From NCBI RefSeq assembly GCF_019207085.1, contig NZ_JAATOM010000025.1:1-64000 (forward strand): a stretch of DNA of 64,000 nucleotides, given 5' to 3'. Below, piece by piece: positions 34,646-43,218 of the stretch. The number at the start of each line of letters is the position of its first letter. Position 1 is the first letter of the stretch. Source of the stretch: Variovorax sp. dw_308 (lineage in GTDB: Bacteria > Pseudomonadota > Gammaproteobacteria > Burkholderiales > Burkholderiaceae_C). The notes under the pieces are model-generated. The model was not told where the DNA came from. It was given only the letters and a program-made list of their open reading frames with translations, and ran no database searches. The translations under genes and the position numbers were made by a program.

Positions 34646-35710
34646 ATGACGCCCTCTTCCCTGCCCGATTTCGCCGAGCGAGCCAGCCTCGAAGAAGCGC
34701 TGTGCAAAGCCGGCGTGCTTGACGGAAGGAGCGTCACCGGGGTGTCGACCGAAGCATCGTATGCGACGGTGTTGTCACACATTTTCAGGTTGCGCCTCGC
34801 ATACGCGGGCGCCATGTCCAAAGCGCCCGCCACCTTGATATTGAAAGCTGGCCTTGCGGATCGACCTGGCGGCCCGTGGGCCGGCGGCAAGCACGAGGTA
34901 GCCTTCTACCGAGACGTTGCTCCCTTGATGCCTCGCGGCATCGTCCCTCGTTGCTTCGCCGCCCATTGGAATGGCGACACCGGGACGTGGCACTTGCTGC
35001 TGGAAGACTTGACGGATTCGCACTTCATCGCGACACGCTGGCCTCTGCCGCCTGACTTCGCGCAAAGCGAGTCGGTCATTCGAACGCGCGCCCGTTGTCA
35101 AGCCGCATTCTGGGACGATCCTCGTCTCGGCGTGGCCATAGGTACTTGGCAGGATGCTCGTGCCCATGAAGAGGCAACGAAGGCGATGGTTGCTCATTTC
35201 TCCCGATTCGCGGATGAGATGGGCGATCGGTTGTCGCTCGAGCGGCGGTCCCTTTGCGAAAGATTGTTCGATTCTGCGCCGCACCTGGCGCAAAGATACC
35301 TGTCGCGGCGCAACATGACGATCATTCAAGGCGACGCGCATGTCTGGAACTGCTTCTTGCCGAAGGATGGCGCGAAAGACGGTGGCAGGTTGTTCGATTG
35401 GGATGCCTGGCAAGTGAATACCGGTTCGGACGACCTCGCTTGCATGATGGCCCAGCAGTGGTATCCCGAGTTGCGTCAGCGTTTCGAGCTGCGCCTCCTC
35501 GACTGCTTTCATGAAGAGCTTGTGGCTCGGGGCGTGCAGGGCTATGACCGGCGCGCATTGCAGGATGACTACAGGCTGTCGGCACTCTGGCTGATCGCGA
35601 CACCGATCTGGCAGCACGCAATCGGCATTCCTCCAGTCATTTGGTGGAACAATTTCGAGCGCGTCTGCATGGCCGTCGACGACTTGGACTGCCGCGAACT
35701 GTTGCTATAG
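34646..35710 (+). CDS. Aminoglycoside phosphotransferase-like kinase family protein
   Basis: A 354-residue protein with the kinase-like phosphotransferase fold. The ATP-lobe lysine is in TLILKAG (Lys68), the hinge region in WHLLLEDLTDSHF, the catalytic loop is QGDAHVWN (228-235), and the metal-binding segment is LFDWDAWQ (about 249-256). The usual catalytic-loop HGD reads QGD here, but the catalytic Asp and the later Asn are kept. Relatives phosphorylate small molecules or act on acyl-CoA-linked pathways; the substrate is unknown. The 264 bases upstream contain no gene. The start at 34646 is chosen over an in-frame GTG at 34565 for lack of similarity before MTPSSLPDF. Confidence 0.8.
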   Translation: MTPSSLPDFAERASLEEALCKAGVLDGRSVTGVSTEASYATVLSHIFRLRLAYAGAMSKAPATLILKAGLADRPGGPWAGGKHEVAFYRDVAPLMPRGIVPRCFAAHWNGDTGTWHLLLEDLTDSHFIATRWPLPPDFAQSESVIRTRARCQAAFWDDPRLGVAIGTWQDARAHEEATKAMVAHFSRFADEMGDRLSLERRSLCERLFDSAPHLAQRYLSRRNMTIIQGDAHVWNCFLPKDGAKDGGRLFDWDAWQVNTGSDDLACMMAQQWYPELRQRFELRLLDCFHEELVARGVQGYDRRALQDDYRLSALWLIATPIWQHAIGIPPVIWWNNFERVCMAVDDLDCRELLL

Positions 35711-36066
35711 CGACGCATGGCAGGAGCGGCCAACAGCAGACATTGGACCAACCGGCCACCGCCAAGGCCCGCACCAACCCGAACATCGCAAGCCACAGGC
35801 AAAGTCGGCAGGTTTCTCGTCGCAAGCCCCTGCAACAGAGCGCGCGCACTCGCGCGGGACGTCGCGGTCGGGCAAGCATATCGTCCTTGTAGTGCAGGCG
35901 CGCCAGCAACATAATCGGCGCCGGCAACTGTACGAAAAGAAAGCAGGAATGCCCCGTCGCTTGCCGTGCCGGGCGCGAGGCAGTCCTCGAACGTGGCGTC
36001 GCTGCAAATCTTCGACGACGCACCTGCGAACGATTCGCGAGCCACGCGGTTTTCAAGAGTGAGGTG
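35711..36066. other. Region with no recognisable gene
   Basis: Long frames cross this stretch on the minus strand because of the high G+C content, but they lack any family signature, and their translations are Arg/Ala/Cys-rich in a way typical of shadow frames. It ends with the ribosome-binding site of the next small gene. Confidence 0.4.
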
Positions 36067-36261
36067 ATGATGCACTTTGTCTTCAGTGCCCTCGATGGCG
36101 TGGACGCGCGCTCACCAGTGATCAGCACGTCGTACACGTTCGCGCAGTACGACCGCAAGATCGCGACGATCGTTGGCGCGGCCGACCCGCCGGACCGCGC
36201 AGGGATGACGCATACGATGAAGCGCCTTGGGCCGATGCCGTCGGTCCCTGCGCAGGCCTGA
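36067..36261 (+). CDS. Small hypothetical protein coupled to the ParB-like gene
   Basis: A 64-residue frame starting MMHFVFSALDGVDARSPVIS, preceded by AGTGAGG. Its stop codon TGA shares one base with the ATG of the ParB-like gene (TGATG), which suggests real translation and coupling. No family was recognised and no signal peptide or membrane segment is evident. Confidence 0.4.
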   Translation: MMHFVFSALDGVDARSPVISTSYTFAQYDRKIATIVGAADPPDRAGMTHTMKRLGPMPSVPAQA

Positions 36262-36923
36262 TGTCCTCGCACCAACACTTGATTCAAGCCGCCCTTGCGG
36301 ACCTGCATCCGACGCAGATTACCGTGGGCCGAGCGGAGGTGGTCGCCAAGCGCGCGCAATGGGCGCAACTCAAGCGCAAGGAGCGCGATCGAACGCTGGC
36401 CGCCCATTGGTTCCCGGCCGTCAAGGGACCGAACGGGCGCTTCTACATCGTCGACCATCATCATCTGGGCGTGGCGCTGCACGAAGAGCGCGTCGAATCG
36501 GTTTGGGTCATGCCGCTGGACGATCTCTCCGAAGTCGCCGGAGAGAACTTCTGGCGCTTGATGGAGTTTCATCGGTGGGCGCATCCGTACGACGAGACAG
36601 GCAAGCGCCGCGGATATGACGCAATTCCTTCGAAGATCGCCAAGCTGCGCAACGACCCCTATCGCAGCTTGGCCGGCTTCGTCCGAAACGCGGGTGGCTA
36701 TGCCAAGGACGCGGCACCGTTCGCCGAGTTTCTCTGGGCCGATTTCTTCCGGCCCCAGATTCCCGTCAAGATCCTCGAGAGGGGCAGCGACGGCACGTTG
36801 CTGCCCGAGGCGGTACAACAAGCGGTCGCACTGGCGCGCGGGCCGGCCGCACGCTGCCTGCCCGGGTGGACGGGCGTGACGACTGCGGCAAACTTGTCTG
36901 CCAGCATCGGCAACGCCACTTGA
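36261..36923 (+). CDS. ParB-like nuclease domain protein (ParBc_2 family)
   Basis: A 220-residue protein with a ParB/sulfiredoxin-like domain. Its landmarks are LHPTQITVGRAEVVAKRAQW, then FPAVKGPNGRFYIVDHHHLGVAL (the DHHH box at 65-68, corresponding to the DGHHR motif of ParB-like domains), and a C-terminal helical part with FAEFLWADFFR. This family is annotated as putative ParB-like nucleases, but chemistry is unproven, and recent work shows ParB-like domains can bind or hydrolyse nucleotides. Its last four bases (TTGA) overlap the start of the SulP transporter gene. Confidence 0.82.
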   Translation: MSSHQHLIQAALADLHPTQITVGRAEVVAKRAQWAQLKRKERDRTLAAHWFPAVKGPNGRFYIVDHHHLGVALHEERVESVWVMPLDDLSEVAGENFWRLMEFHRWAHPYDETGKRRGYDAIPSKIAKLRNDPYRSLAGFVRNAGGYAKDAAPFAEFLWADFFRPQIPVKILERGSDGTLLPEAVQQAVALARGPAARCLPGWTGVTTAANLSASIGNAT

Positions 36924-38539
36924 GCGCGCTCGCCAACGCTGGGAAGCCCGGAGCCGCCGACCTGGTCGCCGGCCTGTCGATCGCAGGCCTGCTGTTGCCG
37001 GAGGCGGTGGCCTACTCAAGCATTGCGGGACTGCCGCCACAAGCGGGCGTGATGGCGCTTTTCGCGGGCCTGCTCGTGTACGGACTGCTGGGCAGCAGCC
37101 GCTTCGCCATCGTTTCCGCCACATCGTCGTCGGCTGCCGTGCTCGCCGCCGCGACGGCCTCGCTCACCGGGGCAGATCCGGCGACGCGGCTGGCGCTTGG
37201 TGCGGGCATCGTGCTGCTGGCGGGCGTGTTCTTCATCGCAGCCGGGCTGCTGCGACTGGGCGCCGTTTCGAGCCTGATCGCCAAGCCGGTGCTGCGCGGC
37301 TTCGCACTGGGGTTGGCGATGACCATCGTGCTCAAGCAGTTGCCCAAGGTGCTCGCCGTTCCAACTGCCCACGGCGACTTCTTTCGGCTGGCCGGGGACC
37401 TGGCTGCGAGCTGGCGGCAGTGGAACTGGGCGGGGGCGGTCATGGCGCTGCTGGCCTTGACGCTGCTTCGCGCACTCGGGCGATGGCGGGCCGTGCCGGC
37501 CGCGCTCCTGGTGATCGCGGCGGGCATCGCCTTCGATGTCAGCGGCCAGAGCCACACCTGGGGCATCGCCGCGGTCGGTCCCTTCAGCATCGACTTCAGC
37601 CACCCGGGCCTGCCGTCGCTCGCTGCAGAGCAATGGGTCAAGCTTGGTGAACTTGCGTTTGCCGTGGCGCTCATCCTCTATGCGGAGTCCTATGGATCGA
37701 TTCGCACCTTTGCGCTGCGCCACGGGGATGAAGTTTCCGCCAACCGCGACCTGTTGGCCCTTGGCGCGGCGAACCTTGCCTCGGGCCTGTTCCGGGGAAT
37801 GCCGGTGGGTGCTGGCTACTCGGCCACATCTGCCAACGAAGCCGCGGGCGCGCAGAGTCGCGCCGCCGGGCTGGCGGCTGGCGCAACGGTATTGGTGGCG
37901 GTACTGACATTGTTGCCCTGGATTGCACATACGCCGGAGCCGATCCTGGCGGCCATCGTCATCCATGCTGTCGCTCACACCCTGAGTCCTGCCGCGCTGC
38001 GTCCCTACTTCCACTGGAAGCGTGACCGCCTCACTGCCCTCGTGGCGGTTGCGGCGGTGCTGCTGTTCGGCGTGCTGGACGGGCTGCTGGTGGCGATTGG
38101 CGTCAGCCTGGCAATGTTGCTGCACGGCTTCGCGCGCACCAGCGTGAGCTGGCTCGGGCGCCTTGGCGACGGTCACGACTATGTTGACATGGCACGCCAC
38201 CCTGACGCCATCGCGCCGACCGATGGCTTGATCGCACGCCCCGAGGTGCCGCTGTTCTTCGGCAACGCTGACGCGGTGTTTGCCGCCATCCGCCAACGTG
38301 CCGCCGGGCAAGTCGGTACAAGGCGGATCGTGCTGAGCCTGGAAGAGTCACCCGACCTCGACGGCACGAGCATCGAGGCGCTTTGCGAATTCGCGATCTG
38401 GGTTCGCGCGCGCGGCATGCAACTCAAGCTCGCGCGCGTCAAGGACGCCGTGCGCGATGTTCTCGACCGCGTGCACTCACCGGACCTCGCAGCGGATACG
38501 TATGCGGCGTGGAGCGTGGATGACGCGATGCAGTCGTAG
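36920..38539 (+). CDS. SulP family anion transporter with STAS domain
   Basis: A 539-residue permease of the SLC26/SulP family. The N-terminal motif AGLSIAGLLLPEAVAYSSIAGLPPQAG is the family signature. About 11-14 membrane segments follow, including GSSRFAIVSATSSSAAVLAA, and the C-terminal cytoplasmic STAS domain runs from about residue 425 (VPLFFGNADAVF and LSLEESPDLDGTSIEAL). Substrates are sulfate, bicarbonate, dicarboxylates or other anions. The start is a TTG at 36920 overlapping the ParB-like stop (TTGA); no better ATG fits the family N-terminus. Coupling to a ParB-like protein is unusual. Confidence 0.92.
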   Translation: MSALANAGKPGAADLVAGLSIAGLLLPEAVAYSSIAGLPPQAGVMALFAGLLVYGLLGSSRFAIVSATSSSAAVLAAATASLTGADPATRLALGAGIVLLAGVFFIAAGLLRLGAVSSLIAKPVLRGFALGLAMTIVLKQLPKVLAVPTAHGDFFRLAGDLAASWRQWNWAGAVMALLALTLLRALGRWRAVPAALLVIAAGIAFDVSGQSHTWGIAAVGPFSIDFSHPGLPSLAAEQWVKLGELAFAVALILYAESYGSIRTFALRHGDEVSANRDLLALGAANLASGLFRGMPVGAGYSATSANEAAGAQSRAAGLAAGATVLVAVLTLLPWIAHTPEPILAAIVIHAVAHTLSPAALRPYFHWKRDRLTALVAVAAVLLFGVLDGLLVAIGVSLAMLLHGFARTSVSWLGRLGDGHDYVDMARHPDAIAPTDGLIARPEVPLFFGNADAVFAAIRQRAAGQVGTRRIVLSLEESPDLDGTSIEALCEFAIWVRARGMQLKLARVKDAVRDVLDRVHSPDLAADTYAAWSVDDAMQS

Positions 38540-38759
38540 AGTCTGACTCGGTGCATCGATCGCCGATCAGTGCTGCGCTGGGAAGATGTGCTGACGGATC
38601 GTTGGAGTGCGACCATGTTCTGCAGCGTGTGCCCAAGCTAGCGCAGCCCGGGTGCTCTGTCCATCGTCCGCGGTCGTCTTGGCGCATGGCGGGTCATTTC
38701 TCGAAGCTGGCCAAGTGCAGCGCGCCCGAAATGCAACGTTTTGCGGGCAGCTGTCGCGC

Positions 38760-39665
38760 TCAGCGAGACAGCGCCGGCAACGCCTCTTCCAGCGTTGCCA
38801 CGAAGTCGGCCATGGCGTCGCTGTCGCGCGCACCGCGCTTGCTGATGCGAAAGAAATCCATGCTGACCTTCGGCTTCAACAGCACATCGGTCTGCACGCG
38901 GTGGCGCCGGCATGCGGCGGTCGCGAAGGTCGGCATGATCGCCGTGCCGAAGCCGGCCTCGACCATCGAGATCAGCGTGCCGAGGAAGTTGAAGGACTGG
39001 CGCTGCGCGTCCGCGCGGCCAATCGTGCCGAGGTGCACGTCGATCACCTTCTGGATCGGATTGCCCGGCGGCAAGCCCAGGAGTTCGACCGACCGCAGCG
39101 CGGTCCATGGCGCCGTGCCCGTCGCCGCCTGCACCTCTTGCGAAGCCGAAGGCGCAACCCGCATCAGGTGAAAGCGCCCTATCGGCCTGCGCTCCAGGCC
39201 CGAAGCGGCCTTGAAGAAGAAGCCGAGCCCGAGATCGGCCTCGCCGCTCGCAACCATCGCCTCGACATCGCGCAGGTCGGCATCGAAGAGCCGCAGGCTC
39301 ACGGTCGGATGGCTCAGCCGGAAATCGCGGAACACCTGGGGCAGCAGATGGGACGACACCAACGGTGTCGCGGCGATGCGCAGGGTCTGGCGTGCCTCCT
39401 TGCCCTCGACGCCGAGCCGGGAGGTGACATCGTCCAGATCGGTCAGCACGCGCTCGACCACAGGCAGCAGGCGCTGGCCCGCGGCGGTGAGGCCGACCAT
39501 GCGGGTGGTCCTGTCGAACAGGCGGCAGCCCAGCATGCGTTCCATTTCACGGACCAGCGTGCTCAGGCCGGCCTGGGTCATGTGGGCCTGCTCGGCGGCG
39601 CGTGTGAAGTTTCCGATGCGCGCGACATGCAGGAAGGCACGCATCTGGCGGACGGACAGATTCAT
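38760..39665 (-). CDS. LysR family regulator of the adjacent catabolic operon
   Basis: A 301-residue LysR protein: MNLSVRQMRAFLHVARIGNFTRAAEQAHMTQAGLSTLVREMER is the winged helix-turn-helix, followed by the effector domain. It is divergent from the flavin monooxygenase gene, with a 104-base A+T-rich gap containing a palindrome, so it is the likely controller of the monooxygenase - Bug - ABC - amidohydrolase operon. The 220 bases beyond its 3' end, up to the SulP gene, contain nothing recognisable. Confidence 0.93.
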   Translation of the reverse strand: MNLSVRQMRAFLHVARIGNFTRAAEQAHMTQAGLSTLVREMERMLGCRLFDRTTRMVGLTAAGQRLLPVVERVLTDLDDVTSRLGVEGKEARQTLRIAATPLVSSHLLPQVFRDFRLSHPTVSLRLFDADLRDVEAMVASGEADLGLGFFFKAASGLERRPIGRFHLMRVAPSASQEVQAATGTAPWTALRSVELLGLPPGNPIQKVIDVHLGTIGRADAQRQSFNFLGTLISMVEAGFGTAIMPTFATAACRRHRVQTDVLLKPKVSMDFFRISKRGARDSDAMADFVATLEEALPALSR

Positions 39666-39676
39666 ACCCTTTCATT

Positions 39677-39686
39677 ATGAATTCAT
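39677..39686. promoter_or_regulatory. Palindrome in the LysR/monooxygenase divergent region
   Basis: Perfect 10-base dyad ATGAATTCAT, 11 bases upstream of the LysR start, in an A+T-rich gap with a second GAATTC near 39715-39720. It is a candidate LysR operator. Confidence 0.4.
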
Positions 39687-39769
39687 CAGACATCTAAATT
39701 TCTCAAATGGTTACGAATTCACTCTAATGCCGGATCACCCGCAGACAAGCTGAAGACACACCCGCAGAC

Positions 39770-41029
39770 ATGAGCCCATCCACTGACGTCATCGTGCTGG
39801 GCGCCGGCATCGGCGGCCTGACGCTTGCGCTGAGCCTGCACCAGGCCGGTATCGGCTGCCGCGTCTACGAGGCGGTGCCAGAGCTCAAGCCGCTCGGCGT
39901 CGGCATCAACCTGCTTCCCCACGCCGCGCGGGAATTGTGGGAACTGGGGCTGCAGGCCGAACTCGACGCGGTCGGCGTGCGCACCCGCGAATCCGTGTTT
40001 TTCAACGCCCACGGACAACTGGTGTTCCGTGAAGCGGCCGGCATCGACGCTGGCTACGACTGGCCCCAGTACTCGATCCATCGGGGCGACCTGCATGCCC
40101 TGCTGCTGGCGGCCACGCTCGAACGCCTGGGTCCTCGCAGCGTCGCCTGCGGCCATCGCTGCATCGGCGTCGACCAGGATGCCGACGGCATCACAGCGCA
40201 TTTCAGCGCGCCGGACGGTTCCCGAATTTCCACCGTGCGCGGCGCCGTCGCAGTGGGTTGCGACGGCATCCATTCGGCGCTGCGCCGGCAACTCTATCCG
40301 GCTGAAGGCGCGCCGCGATATTCCGGCGTCAACATGTGGCGCGGCACGGCCAGGCACAAGCCTTTCCTGTCGGGGGCGAGCATGGTGCGCGCGGGCTGGC
40401 TCGACCTCGGCAAGATGGTCATCTATCCGATCCGCAAGGATATCGATGACGCGGGAAATCAACTCGTCAATTGGGTCGCCGAAATCCGCGCGCCGCGGCC
40501 GGCGCAGCAGGACTGGAGCCGTCCTGGTCGTCTCGATGACTTCCTGCCCGCCTTCGAGAACTGGCATTTCGACTGGCTCGACGTGCCCGCGCTGATCCGC
40601 TCGTCCGATGCCATCCTCGAATACCCGATGGTGGACCAGGATCCATTGCCCCGGTGGACGCACGGGCGGCTCACCTTGCTCGGCGACGCGGCGCACCCCA
40701 TGGTGCCGCGCGGCTCCAATGGTGCCGGGCAGGCCATCATCGATGCGCGAGTGCTGGCCGGCGCTTTGCGCAGGGAAGGCGTGGGCGCGAACGCGATGGA
40801 GGCCTATGACGCAGCCCGCGTCAAGGCGACCACCGCGGTCGTGCTGACCAATCGCAGCAATCCGCCGGACGCCATCCTGCGCGAGGTCTACGAACGCTCC
40901 GGCGGCAAGCGCTTCGAGCGGCTCGAGGAGATCGTCAGCCAGGCGGAACTGCAGGCCATCTCGGACAACTACAAGCGCGTCGCCGGCTACGACCCGACCC
41001 GTTTGAAAGCCCGCCCGTCCTTCATCTGA
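39770..41029 (+). CDS. PhzS-like FAD-dependent aromatic monooxygenase
   Basis: A 419-residue single-component flavoprotein hydroxylase. The N-terminal FAD-binding motif is VIVLGAGIGGLTLALSLHQAGI, WPQYSIHRGDLHALLL contains the conserved central segment, and GDAAHPMVPRGSNGAGQAI is the second FAD motif. Overall it resembles PhzS (LGVGIN, QYSIHRG, YPMVDQDPLP), which hydroxylates and decarboxylates a phenazine carboxylate, and it belongs to the wider salicylate hydroxylase group. It is the first gene of an operon with two uptake systems and an ACMSD-like amidohydrolase, so an aromatic or heteroaromatic carboxylate is the probable substrate. Confidence 0.9.
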   Translation: MSPSTDVIVLGAGIGGLTLALSLHQAGIGCRVYEAVPELKPLGVGINLLPHAARELWELGLQAELDAVGVRTRESVFFNAHGQLVFREAAGIDAGYDWPQYSIHRGDLHALLLAATLERLGPRSVACGHRCIGVDQDADGITAHFSAPDGSRISTVRGAVAVGCDGIHSALRRQLYPAEGAPRYSGVNMWRGTARHKPFLSGASMVRAGWLDLGKMVIYPIRKDIDDAGNQLVNWVAEIRAPRPAQQDWSRPGRLDDFLPAFENWHFDWLDVPALIRSSDAILEYPMVDQDPLPRWTHGRLTLLGDAAHPMVPRGSNGAGQAIIDARVLAGALRREGVGANAMEAYDAARVKATTAVVLTNRSNPPDAILREVYERSGGKRFERLEEIVSQAELQAISDNYKRVAGYDPTRLKARPSFI

Positions 41030-41048
41030 AGCACCGGAAGGAACCGAC

Positions 41049-42014
41049 ATGCAACGACATCTCTTCCGATTCCTCGCGGCCCTGCTCCTGTGGGCTGGCG
41101 CAGCGACTGCGCAAGCCTGGCCCGAGCAATCGATCACTTTGGTCGTCCCCTATACCCCCGGCACCGGCATCGACCTCGTCGCGCGCGAGTTGTCGGCGCG
41201 CCTGCCGGCCGCGCTCGGGCAGCCGGTGATCGTCGAGAACGTTGCCGGCGCCAGCGGCAACATCGGCAGCGAGAAGGTCGCGCGTGCCAAGCCCGATGGC
41301 TACACACTGCTGGTGCAGGTCAATACGCTTGTCATGAACCGCAGCCTCTACAAGTCGCTGGCCTACGATCCGGTGACGGACTTCGCACCGGTTTCGCAGA
41401 CCTCCTGGGGCACGCTGCTGCTGGTTACCAACCCGAACGTGCAGAAGACGACCACGGTGGGCCAGATGGTCGCGGCCGCCAAGGCAGCGCCAGGCAAGCT
41501 CAGCTATGCCACGCCGGGGGTCGGCACGCCACACCACCTGTCGATGGCACTGTTGCTGCAGAGCACCGGCGCCGACATGCTGCATGTTCCGTACAAAGGC
41601 ACGGCGGGCGCGGTAACGGATCTGTTGGGCGGGCGCATCGACTACATGTTCCTGCCGGTTCACGTCGCGCTTCAGCAGATCCAGGCCGGCAGGCTGGTGG
41701 CGATCGCGACGGGCAGCGACAAGCGCGTGCCGCAGTTGCCCAACGTGCCGACGTTGGCCGAGGCCGGCGTGAAGATCGGCAACCTCGACATGTGGTACGG
41801 CGTGCTGGCGCCCAAGGGAACGGCGCCGGCTGTCATCGAGCGGCTCAACGCGGAGATCGGCAAAGTGCTCGCACTACCGCAGGTGGCGACCGCTTTCGAG
41901 GCGCAGGGCATGGTGCCGGCCACCTCGACGCCCGCGGCATTCGGTGAGCTGATCGACAAGGATGCCAAGCGCTGGGCCGACGTGGTGAAGCGCGGTGGCA
42001 TCTCTGCGGAATGA
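41049..42014 (+). CDS. Bug/TctC-type solute-binding protein
   Basis: A 321-residue periplasmic binding protein with signal peptide MQRHLFRFLAALLLWAGAATAQA, then WPEQSITLVVPYTPGTGIDLVAREL, and the family motifs YATPGVGTPHHLSMALLLQ and HVPYKGTAGAVTDLLGGRIDY. It lies 19 bases after the monooxygenase gene. Bug proteins typically bind aromatic or aliphatic carboxylates. A second binding protein of a different class follows, so this operon has two potential capture proteins. Confidence 0.93.
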   Translation: MQRHLFRFLAALLLWAGAATAQAWPEQSITLVVPYTPGTGIDLVARELSARLPAALGQPVIVENVAGASGNIGSEKVARAKPDGYTLLVQVNTLVMNRSLYKSLAYDPVTDFAPVSQTSWGTLLLVTNPNVQKTTTVGQMVAAAKAAPGKLSYATPGVGTPHHLSMALLLQSTGADMLHVPYKGTAGAVTDLLGGRIDYMFLPVHVALQQIQAGRLVAIATGSDKRVPQLPNVPTLAEAGVKIGNLDMWYGVLAPKGTAPAVIERLNAEIGKVLALPQVATAFEAQGMVPATSTPAAFGELIDKDAKRWADVVKRGGISAE

Positions 42015-42156
42015 TGAATCGCACCCCGACAACGCGGTGGGGCACTGCCGCTACACTGCCGCCGCTGGCGAGCGGCAGCCCCCGGGCAACTCGCCAGATC
42101 ACCTCGGGACCGCCGACGGGCGGTCCCATCACAACAAGACCAGCAAGAGACAAGCA

Positions 42157-43191
42157 ATGAAGATCCAAGGCGTCAACTCAATCTCGATCCGTCCCCTCGT
42201 CGTGGGGTTCGCCGCGTGCGCGGCGCTGGCCGGTGCGGCGCGGGCCGACGTGCTCGACGAGGTCAAGGCTCATGGCGTGGTCAAGTGCGGCGTGACGCTG
42301 GCCGCGCCCGGCTTTTCGGCCGAGGACAACGCGGGCAAGCGCCAGGGTTTCGACATCGACACCTGCAAGGCAATCGCCGCCGCAGCGCTCGGCGACGCGA
42401 GCAAGATCCAGCTCGTGCCGATGGACCTGAAGACCGCTTTTGCCGGCTTGCCCACCGGCGCCGTCGACGTGCTGACGCACCGCTTCACCTGGACCCAGAG
42501 CCGCGACGTGAGCGGCATGAAGTTCGCCAAGGTGATGTTCTTCGACGGCCAGGGCTTCGCCGTCACCGTCAAGTCGAAGGCCAGCAAGCTCGCCGACCTG
42601 AACAACGCCACCATCTGCACCGCCCAGGGCAGCACCTCGGAACTGATCGTGGCGGACTACTTCCGGTCGCACAACCTCAAGTACAAGATCGTGACCTTCG
42701 CCTCGCAGGAACAGGCTTGGGATGCCTTCGTGGGCAAGCGCTGCGACGCCGCCATCAACGACCGTTCCGGGCTGGCGGCGCGGCTGGCGGCCCTGCCCAA
42801 CCGGGATGAATTCAAGGTGCTGGCCGAGACCGTTTCCAACGAGCCGATCGGCCCCATCGTCGCGCAGGGCCAGCCGCGCTGGGAGGCGGTCGTGCGCTTC
42901 ACGCTCAACGCGCTGGTGGCCGCCGAGGAGCAAGGCATCACGCAGGCCAACGTCGATGCGCAGCGCAGCTCGCAGAGTCCCGATGCGCAGCGACTGCTGG
43001 GCGTGACGGGCGACTTCGGCGCGAAGATGGGCCTGTCCGCCGACTGGGCCTACCAGGCTATCAAGGCCGTAGGCAACTATGGCGAGATCTGGGACCGCAA
43101 CGTCGGACCGAAGACGCCGCTGCGGCTTGATCGGGGACGCAATGCGCTGGTCGCGAACGGCGGTCTCATGATGGCGATCCCGGTCCGCTGA
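42157..43191 (+). CDS. AapJ/BztA-like amino-acid ABC transporter solute-binding protein
   Basis: A 344-residue exported binding protein. A signal peptide ends at AAARAD and is followed by VLDEVKAHGVVKCGVTLAAPGFSAEDNAGKRQGFDIDTCKAIAAAALGD, the start typical of the Aap/Bzt general amino-acid transporter group. THRFTWTQSRD and CDAAINDRSGL follow. The start at MKIQGVN places it 142 bases after the Bug gene. It feeds the two permeases and the ATPase encoded directly downstream. Given the operon it may bind an aromatic amine or amino acid rather than a general amino acid. Confidence 0.9.
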   Translation: MKIQGVNSISIRPLVVGFAACAALAGAARADVLDEVKAHGVVKCGVTLAAPGFSAEDNAGKRQGFDIDTCKAIAAAALGDASKIQLVPMDLKTAFAGLPTGAVDVLTHRFTWTQSRDVSGMKFAKVMFFDGQGFAVTVKSKASKLADLNNATICTAQGSTSELIVADYFRSHNLKYKIVTFASQEQAWDAFVGKRCDAAINDRSGLAARLAALPNRDEFKVLAETVSNEPIGPIVAQGQPRWEAVVRFTLNALVAAEEQGITQANVDAQRSSQSPDAQRLLGVTGDFGAKMGLSADWAYQAIKAVGNYGEIWDRNVGPKTPLRLDRGRNALVANGGLMMAIPVR

Positions 43192-43218
43192 CCCCCTGGA
43201 GCCAGAGCGCTTGACCGC

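Noticed and set aside
35569..36075. Minus-strand open frame of 168 codons overlapping the phosphotransferase end
   Set aside because: Largely antisense to a supported gene and without any recognised domain.
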